From Caulochytrium protostelioides (lineage: Eukaryota; Chytridiomycota; Caulochytriomycetes; Caulochytriales; Caulochytriaceae), in assembly GCA_003615045.1 (NCBI GenBank), contig ML014112.1:62001-126000 (forward strand): 64,000 nucleotides of DNA, given 5' to 3'. The notes beneath the pieces are model-generated. The model worked only from the letters and a program-made list of their open reading frames with translations. It made no database searches and was not told the origin of the DNA. Every line of letters begins with the position of its first letter. Positions within the stretch are counted from its first letter, which is position 1. The translations under genes were made by a program, and so were the position numbers. Below are positions 21,822 to 29,200 of this stretch, piece after piece.

Positions 21822-21865
21822 GCTGCGCCACACCGCGCTGCGCCACACCGCGCTGCGCCACATCG
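21822..21865. repeat. 15-base tandem repeat, 3 copies
   Basis: Two perfect copies of GCTGCGCCACACCGC and a nearly complete third copy follow each other directly in non-coding DNA. Confidence 0.9.
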
Positions 21866-21875
21866 TCCCACTGGC

Positions 21876-21980
21876 GGGATGAGGATTCTCATCCCGGCGG
21901 CTGGAACGCTTTCCGGTGGGCCGGATGGATATTCTCATCCCAGCTGAATGATCGCGTCCTGGCTGGATGAGGGTTCTCGG
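21876..21980. repeat. Palindrome and two related motif copies
   Basis: GGGATGAGGATTCTCATCCC at 21876-21895 is an inverted repeat with 8-base arms and a 4-base centre. A related copy, GGATGGATATTCTCATCCC, lies at 21923-21941. A third, GGATGAGGGTTCTC, begins at 21965. Spacing is about 45 bases. The symmetry suggests a binding site for a dimeric factor, or a transcribed hairpin, 400-510 bases upstream of the LYR gene start. Function is unknown. Confidence 0.6.
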
Positions 21981-22038
21981 CGTCGGCGCCGACCGATAGA
22001 CTACGGCCGACCGAGCGAGTCGCCGGTGGGAACGCCGA

Positions 22039-25000
22039 TCAGGAGGACAGGCGGCGTGGACGGAACTGGCTCGGCTGCTCCGGACAAAAGTACATGCGGA
22101 GCGCGTCGTAGGCGCAGAGCTGCTGCGCGATCGACTTGTTGGCGCCGTGGCCGGTGCCCATGAGCGCGCCGTCGAGCCGGAACAGGCACTGCGTGCCGGG
22201 GACGTCCGGGCGCCGCGAGAAGCTGAACGAGGCGCCCTGCGGGAACATGCGCGTCAGGTGGCCTACCGGGTCCGCCTGCACGCTCGCCGGGAACAGCGGC
22301 GCCACGTCCCGCAGCAGCACGATCGGCGCCAGGCGACTGGACCCCGGCGCCACTGGTGGCGGCGACGCCGGTCGCGTGGGCGGTGACGGTGAGGACGACA
22401 CAGGCTCTGACGGCATCAAAGCGAGCGCGGCCGCCGCCGCAGCGCGCAGCGGACGGCGTCGCGGTCCGTCCGTCGTGGGCGCAGGCTTCTCGACGCTGTC
22501 CTCGTCGTCGGCCTCGCCCTGGGTGGCGGCCTTGGCGGGGGCTTCGGCGGCGGCCTCAGCCTCGGCCTTCGCCACCTGCTCCCGCACGGCCTTGGGCCAC
22601 GACGGCGGAATGGCCATCTTGGATTTCCGGGAACGTTTCCCGGTCCGCTTGGTCGTCTGGACCGAGGTCGCGGCTGCGGACGCGGATGCTGACGCTGACG
22701 ACGACGACGACGACGCTGCTGCTGATGATGACGCGGACTCGCGCGCCGCCTGGGCGAGCTGCAGAAGCCGGTCCCACGCGGCCAGCAGCGCCGGCGTCAG
22801 CGGCATGGTCTCGGTGGCCGCGTCCACGCCCACCCACGACGCCGCATGGCTGTTCTTGGCTGATGCCGATGCCGATGCCGATGCTGCTGCCGATGCCGAT
22901 GCCGATGCCGATGCCGATGCTGCTGCAGCGGCGGCGGCGGCAGCTCGGCGTTCGCGCTTCGTTCGCTTCGCCGGCTTCGCGGGCGAGGGTGACAGCGGCA
23001 ACGATGCAGACTGCTTCCGCTTGCCTGGTGCTGATGGCGCGGCGACGAGCCCGTCGGGACCGGCACCGGCACCGGCACCGGCGGGGTTCGGATGGCTCGC
23101 GCCAAAGGGCGTCGTCGGGCGGAAGAGAGAGAGGCGGAAGCAGCGGATCCAGGGGACGATGATGAGCTGGCGGACGAAGGCGGCGCTTTGCTCGAGGTCG
23201 GCGTCGACATCGAGGAAGTGGGCGCCGATGAGCGCCTCGACGACATCAGCAAGGGCCTTGGGCCCGTCGGGGATGCCCTTCCAGAAGTACGCGCGGCCGT
23301 TGCCCGGGCGCGTGGCGTTCACGCGGCGGTCATACTCACGGCTGTAGGCGGAGACGACGGCCGAGAAGCGGGCCTGCCGCGTCAGCAGGTCGTCCTGCAG
23401 ATTAAGCCGGATCGCGACGACGGCGAGAAACCGGTTGGTCACCATTTCCTGACGGACCTTCATGAGCTCGAGCGAGGCGCCCTGCGGATAGGTCTCGAAG
23501 AGGAAGCGCCCGATGGCGTAGTCGAGGACGGCGTCGCCGAGAAACTCGAGCCGCTCGTACGAGAGAAACCGCTTCGGCGCGGCCGACGCGTGCGTCATGG
23601 CGTGGTGCAGGTATGCTTTCTTGCGGAACGTATACGCGATCTTGCCCTCGACACGGCGCTCCCACGCGGGCGAGCAGCGCGCGGGGCCCTGCGCGTCGGC
23701 CATGTACCCGTCCAGCACGCGCCGGCACGCGGCGCGCCACGGGCGGATGGGCACGCAGTCCCGCGTCAGCTGGTTGGCGAACGCGACCGTCGCCTCCATG
23801 TCGCCCGTGGCAAGGTGCAGCCGCCCGATGGCCTCGACCCAGTAGAGGTGCTTGCCGATGGCGTCGCGGCGGTCGGTCATCCAACCCTCGAAGGCGTCCG
23901 CGGTCTCGCTGTAGACGTGCAGCGTTTGCGCGAGCCGCAGCGCAAGCTGGCCGACGAACCGCCGGTGCAGGAACGGGTGGTGCTGCTGGTCAAACGGCTT
24001 CAGCAGCTCCTGGCGGCAGCGCTCGCGCAGCGCGGCCCGCGCGTCCCGCGATGGCGCCGCCGCCGCCATGGTGGCCTGCTGCAGCGCCAGAATGACCCAC
24101 GGCACGTACTGCCCGTGCCGGTACAGCGACTCGGGGACCGGCGGCGGCGTGTACCGTGTCATGGGCCGGTCCCGCGGCCGTCGCCATCGGGCCAACGGCG
24201 GCGGCAGGCCACGGAAGCGGGCAGGCCACGGGCGTCCTGGCGGCTGCGGCGGCGGCGGGAAGGGTGGCAGCACCGTCTCCAGAGCCGTGCCGGCGTCGGC
24301 GTCGTCGTCGATGACGACTAGGGAGGCTGCGGCCACGGACGCCGAAGCGGCCGGGATCGGCGTCGGCGCCGAGGCGGGCGGACGAACCGCGACGACTTCA
24401 ACGGCGTCTGGGTCCACCTCCGCTGCGGGACGGGGCCCCGTGAGCCGACCATGCGCTGGACCATGCGCGCCGTCGTCAAAGCCGTTGCCGTTGCCACGGC
24501 CTCCGTCAATGACGTCGATATCCACGATGGCGTCGTGGTCTACATCGTCGTGATCGTCGTCGTCGTCATCGTCGCTGATAAGATCAATCACGGTGTCGGT
24601 CCCGTCATACTGAGGCGGCAAGACAAAGCCGTCGTCGTCATCCGAGAGATGGATGGGGCTCTCGGCCTTCGTCGCGAGGGCCTCGCCGTCCGAGTTCGCT
24701 GGGGCGAGCGCGGGATCATCTTCCTCGTCATCCTCGTCCTCGTCGCTGATCAGATCAATCACATCGTGAGCGGCGGCGGCCCCCACCGCGCCCGCCGAGG
24801 CCGAGGCCAAGGCCGGCGGCGGCGGTGAGACGGGCGTCCACGCGGCCGTCTCGGCGGCGGCGGCCGAGCCCGCGCGGTTGTCGACGAAGCCGCGGAGCGC
24901 GCGGCGCTGCTCGGTCCCGCGGTCACGGTGGCGGGCATACACGTCGTAGCGGGCGCGCCAGTGGCGGTAGCAGAGGGTGCCCTGGGCGTGATCCCAGGCG

Positions 25001-25677
25001 AGCACGGCGGCGAGCATGGCGTGGTCGACGGCGTCGCGGGCGTTGGTGGCGGGCGCCGGCACGGCGGGCGCGCCGGCGAGCGCCGCGGCCATCGGCGCCA
25101 TCAGCACGCCGTCCGGCCCGAGCTGCGCCTGTGCCTGCCCGAGCCGCGCCATCACGATGTTGTGAAAGCAGTGCAGCGCGTGCTGCTCGGCGGCGTCAAA
25201 GGTGCACGTGCCCAGCGACTGCGTGACCACCGTGTCCGCCGCTGAGCCGCAGAGCGGCGGGTCCGGCTGCGGCGGCTGCAGCAGCGCGAGCTGCCGCGCG
25301 ATCGCGTCGCCGGCGAGCCGCGGCCGGCCGCCGGGCACCGCGAGGTCGCACACGCTGATGAGAAGCACGTCCAGCACGTGGCGCGCGTGCGGCGGCGACG
25401 CTGTCTCGATGAGGCACCGCGTCACGTGCACCGGCGTCGACGGCGCCCAGGGCGCCTGCCACGCCGCGGGCACCGCCGGGTACGGCGCCGGCATGGGCGC
25501 CGGCAGCCACGGCGGCGCGCCCGGGCGCGACGGGAACGTCGGCGCGTAGTACTGCCGCCACGTCACCTTGTGCGGGGGCAGCGTCGGCGGCGGCGGTGCG
25601 CCGCGGCCGGGACCGGAGCCGCTGGGGGTCGACGGCGGCGCTGCGGCGCCGCCGCTACCGATGGTGTAGAGTTTCAT
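22039..25677 (-). CDS. Helicase-less Dicer-like RNase III protein with degenerate RNase IIIa domain
   Basis: The 1,212-residue protein starts where a Dicer's Platform region would. Residues about 160-225 (EQHALHCFHN, DGVLMAPM) align with the same part of the neighbouring Dicer. An acidic, low-complexity insert spans about 290-560. The first RNase III domain at about 560-660 is degenerate: RFVGQLALRLAQTLHVYS aligns with EFLGDAVLKIHQTLHLFS of the Dicer, but the catalytic Glu and Asp are replaced and the ADIVEALIGA helix is gone. The second RNase III domain (about 680-840) is intact, with ERLEFLGDAVL and ALADVVEALIGA. An Ala/Ser/Lys-rich linker and a C-terminal dsRNA-binding domain (about 1135-1210) follow. 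No helicase is present. It should cut double-stranded RNA with one active centre per chain. The ATG at 25677 is chosen; upstream starts are not ATG. Confidence 0.88.
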   Translation of the reverse strand: MKLYTIGSGGAAAPPSTPSGSGPGRGAPPPPTLPPHKVTWRQYYAPTFPSRPGAPPWLPAPMPAPYPAVPAAWQAPWAPSTPVHVTRCLIETASPPHARHVLDVLLISVCDLAVPGGRPRLAGDAIARQLALLQPPQPDPPLCGSAADTVVTQSLGTCTFDAAEQHALHCFHNIVMARLGQAQAQLGPDGVLMAPMAAALAGAPAVPAPATNARDAVDHAMLAAVLAWDHAQGTLCYRHWRARYDVYARHRDRGTEQRRALRGFVDNRAGSAAAAETAAWTPVSPPPPALASASAGAVGAAAAHDVIDLISDEDEDDEEDDPALAPANSDGEALATKAESPIHLSDDDDGFVLPPQYDGTDTVIDLISDDDDDDDHDDVDHDAIVDIDVIDGGRGNGNGFDDGAHGPAHGRLTGPRPAAEVDPDAVEVVAVRPPASAPTPIPAASASVAAASLVVIDDDADAGTALETVLPPFPPPPQPPGRPWPARFRGLPPPLARWRRPRDRPMTRYTPPPVPESLYRHGQYVPWVILALQQATMAAAAPSRDARAALRERCRQELLKPFDQQHHPFLHRRFVGQLALRLAQTLHVYSETADAFEGWMTDRRDAIGKHLYWVEAIGRLHLATGDMEATVAFANQLTRDCVPIRPWRAACRRVLDGYMADAQGPARCSPAWERRVEGKIAYTFRKKAYLHHAMTHASAAPKRFLSYERLEFLGDAVLDYAIGRFLFETYPQGASLELMKVRQEMVTNRFLAVVAIRLNLQDDLLTRQARFSAVVSAYSREYDRRVNATRPGNGRAYFWKGIPDGPKALADVVEALIGAHFLDVDADLEQSAAFVRQLIIVPWIRCFRLSLFRPTTPFGASHPNPAGAGAGAGPDGLVAAPSAPGKRKQSASLPLSPSPAKPAKRTKRERRAAAAAAAAASASASASASAAASASASASAKNSHAASWVGVDAATETMPLTPALLAAWDRLLQLAQAARESASSSAAASSSSSSASASASAAATSVQTTKRTGKRSRKSKMAIPPSWPKAVREQVAKAEAEAAAEAPAKAATQGEADDEDSVEKPAPTTDGPRRRPLRAAAAAALALMPSEPVSSSPSPPTRPASPPPVAPGSSRLAPIVLLRDVAPLFPASVQADPVGHLTRMFPQGASFSFSRRPDVPGTQCLFRLDGALMGTGHGANKSIAQQLCAYDALRMYFCPEQPSQFRPRRLSS

Positions 25678-26262
25678 GGTGGCGGCGGCCGTCGTCGTCG
25701 TGGCGACGGCATGAGCGCGGCCATGGGCTGACGGCGCGGGCCGGGGGGACGGTCCTGCAGTCAGACCGCGGCAGCGCAGCACGGCATGAAGCGCCGAGCG
25801 ACGTCGGCACGGCGGCGGGTCCGTGAGGGGGCGTCCAAGCAGGCGGCGGGGTGGGATGATGGTAGCCGTCGTCGGTAGTGCCGCCGCCCGGCCGACGGCG
25901 GCCGCCGATCCCCTGGCGGCACGTGATGCGCCGAGCGACGGACGGTCGCTAGGTCGGCGGGGATGCCGCCCCAGGCCGAGCCTGCATCAGGGCCGCGTGG
26001 CATTGAGCAGCCGCCGCGGCAGCGGGAGGCAGGGATCGACGCGCGCGCCGCGGCATAACGCGGCGGCCCTCACGTCGTTCCCTCTCACCAAAACGGAGGC
26101 CCGTGGCGCAGCGCCGCGGCGCAGGGCCCCTCCGCTCCGGTGCTGTCGGCGCCGTCGGCGCGGGTCCGACCCCCGCCCGCACGCCTCGCTCGGCGCCTCG
26201 CTGGGCGCGGCGATGGCGTCGTCTTGATCGAAGCGAGAGTCGTCTTGTCGACTTTACGAGAA
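25678..26262. other. Spacer between the two Dicer-family genes
   Basis: This 585-base spacer holds the 3' flank of the Dicer and the promoter of its paralogue. No gene, and no remnant of a helicase, can be read in it on the minus strand. Confidence 0.55.
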
Positions 26263-29200
26263 CTACATGGCGCAGAGGCAGAGCGGGGTATCCCGAGGAA
26301 GCAGAAGCAGCGCCTCCTGCGCGGCTATCTGGCGTGCCATTTTGCGGCTCGGGCCCGTGCCCGTCCCGAGCACGCGCTCGTGGCAGCGGACCTCGCAGCG
26401 GAACGGCGCCTGCGTCGCCAGGTTCACGAAACGGAGCGCTCGACATCGTGCGAAGTGGCGCGAGAGCACGCTGGCGGGGTCGCTGGCGCCCGAAGCCTGG
26501 CGCGTGACGTCTGCGACGGACGTCGCGGTCACCGGTCCCCGATCGATGCCCCAGCGGGCCGCCACGGTCGCCGGAGGTGTCGGTCCGGCCATCGGCGACG
26601 ACCAGGAGGTCTCGGTGGACACGGAGGGCACCATGCGCGCCGCGAACGTGGCGGACGCTACCGACGTGGCGGACGCCGTGGACGCCGTGGGCGCCGTGGA
26701 CTCCCAAGTCGCCGCGGGCGCCTGCGTCGGCGGACTCGTCACGACCGTGTCCTCCCCGCTGCCGGCGTGCGGGCGCGCCTGCCACGCATGGAACCGGGGC
26801 CACCACGGCGCGAGTAGTTGGGTGAGAAGGGCATCGGCAGCGTCGAGGTCGCAGCCGACGTCGAGGAAGTACGCGCCGAGCAGGGCCTCGACCAGGTCTC
26901 CGAGAATGCTCGGCGCGGACGGCAGGCGGGTCCAGTAGAGCGGGCAGGAGCCGTCGTCGCGGGCGTCGTTGGCGACGGCGGCGGCCTTTGCGGCGGCGGC
27001 GGCGGCGGCGAGCTGGGTTTCAAACAGAGCAACAGCGCGGACGACGGACTCGCTACGCAGCCGGGTCAGACGATGCAGCCCGATGGAGACGCAGAGCACG
27101 GCAAGGAACTGGTTGCAGACGATCTTGGAGCGCATCGATGAGAGCTGGTGCGCGTTCTTCATCGGGTACGCTTTAAAGAGGCGCGCCGAGACGCAGATAC
27201 CGAGAACGGCGTCGCCGAGGAACTCGAGGCGCTCGTAGCAGCCGACGGCGCCGCCCGTGCCGTCGATGCCGCCGGCCGACCCGTGCGTCGTCGCATCGCG
27301 GAACAGCGCCGGATGCGTCATGGGGCGGCCGATAAGCCGTCGGAGGCCGCTTTCCCAGGTCGCGTACCAGGCAAGGTCCGCATCGACGGGCGGGAGGGCG
27401 GCGTGCACCGCGGCATACCCAGCGAGCACGGCGCCGTGGTAGTCCTCCCACGGCTGGCTGTTCATGTCGACCAGCAGGCTCGCCATGAGCGCCATGGCGG
27501 CGCGGACGCCGCCCCCGATAAAGACGGCGCCGATGAGGGCCTCGACGATGTCGGCGAGCTGCTTCCCCGAGACGGCGACACGCGTCTTGGTGCACTCGAT
27601 GGTGTCGCGCTGCCGCGGGAACATCACGCGGCGCGCATCGACGCTCGCTGCCAGGATATACGTCGGCAGGTCGGTCCGGATCGCGTTGCGGTACAGCGCC
27701 ACATTGCTCTCGAGGTCCGAGCGGTGGCGCGTCATCCAGCCTTCGGAGAAGTCCGCCGACAGGCTGAAGAGGTGCAGCGTCTGGTGGATCTTGAGCACCG
27801 CGTCGCCAAGAAACTCGAGCCGCTGGTAGTCGTACGGCAGCTGCGCGTTGGGCGTGGTCAGCGCCTCCTGGATCAGCAGCGGGGCCGGCGGCAGATGGTG
27901 CTGCGCCACGAACTCGTGCGTGAGCAGGAAATGCTGGATCGACCGCACGATGAGGGGCATCGCGAGCGCGCTGTCCAGCATCGACGACGGGATCGGGAGC
28001 ACCACCGCGCGCGGCGCGATCAGGAACGCCTCGTCCCCACGCTCGGCCGCCGGTACCCCCATGCGCTGCACAAGCCGCCGCATCGGCGTCGCCACCACCA
28101 CCGGCGATGCGTCATCGAGATCGCTGGCGGGCACCCCCAAACGGTTTTGGTAAAAGGTCTTGAACGTGTATGGCCCCGTTAGCGCCGCCGCTGTCGTCGT
28201 CGCCTTCTTGGCATCTTCAGGGGCCGGGGGCCGTGGCAGGGGATCCTGCGCAGTCCATGGCGTCAGCCGGAGGTTCATATAGACGCGGTTGTAGTAGTCG
28301 GCGTCCAGCACGGCCACGTCGCGCAGCGCGGGAGCATCGTGCACCAGCGGCTGCTGCAGGAGGTGGTGCTGCTCCAGGAAGGACTGCAGCGAGCTGTCAC
28401 GGGCGGGCCGACAGGGATCGAACCCGAATCCGCCCGGCCTGTTGGCCTCATAGTCCCGGGTCGCGTGAAGCATGCGGTCGTCAATGGCCGACGCCGCCGT
28501 CGGGAGGCGACCGCTGCCACTGCCGCTGCCGCCGCCCCGCCAGTCGGGATGCAGCGGGGCCATGAGAACCGCATACGCGTCGTTATTCACGGGATCGCGG
28601 AAAAGCCGGAGGAGCAGGTGGGTGAAGGCATGCAAGGCAGCGATCTCGTCGTGGCTGAAGCGGCGCTCACCGAGGGGATCGATGCGGACGCCGTGGTCCG
28701 TCGTCAGCGCGCACTTGGCGCCGAACACGAGCGACGTCGCGCCGTCCATGGGCACGACGCCGGGCGGCAGCGGTGTCGGCGTCACGAGCACGATGGCGAC
28801 GGGCGTCGTGCTCGTGCCCGCATTCGCGGGGTCGGCATCGGCATCGGCGTCGGCGTCGGCAGACACAAACGTGCACAGCGACAGCGCCGCCGCCCTGTCC
28901 GGCGACCACGACGCCATCCACGCGCTCGGTGTCCGCAGCGCCACCTCGTGCGTCCGCAGGATGCTGCGCACCGACGGCTCGGGCGGCGACTTCGGAGCGC
29001 GGCGCGGCTCGGCAGCCGCCGTCGCCACATCAAGGCTCGGCGGGGGCTCGTAGGGCATAACCACCGGCACATTGGGCAGTCCCGCGGTCGGCATCATGCC
29101 TAAGCCCGGGGTCGGCGCACTCTCCGGCGCGCGATCCTCCGGCAGCCAGGCCGGTGCCGGCACGATGTCCCCCGGCGTGCCCGCGTCGGGGTCCGCCGCC

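Larger units (their letters stand above)
21467..22038. other. Intergenic region upstream of the LYR gene, with repeats
   Basis: This 570-base gap separates the RNase III gene stop from the LYR gene start. It holds a 15-base tandem repeat at 21822-21865 and three related GGATGAG/TTCTC motifs at 21876-21980. It probably contains the LYR promoter. Confidence 0.5.

Noticed and set aside
28414-28425. tRNA B-box-like GGTTCGATCCC on the minus strand
   Set aside because: It lies inside the Dicer reading frame. The flanking bases do not form a T-stem, and no cloverleaf can be folded around it.
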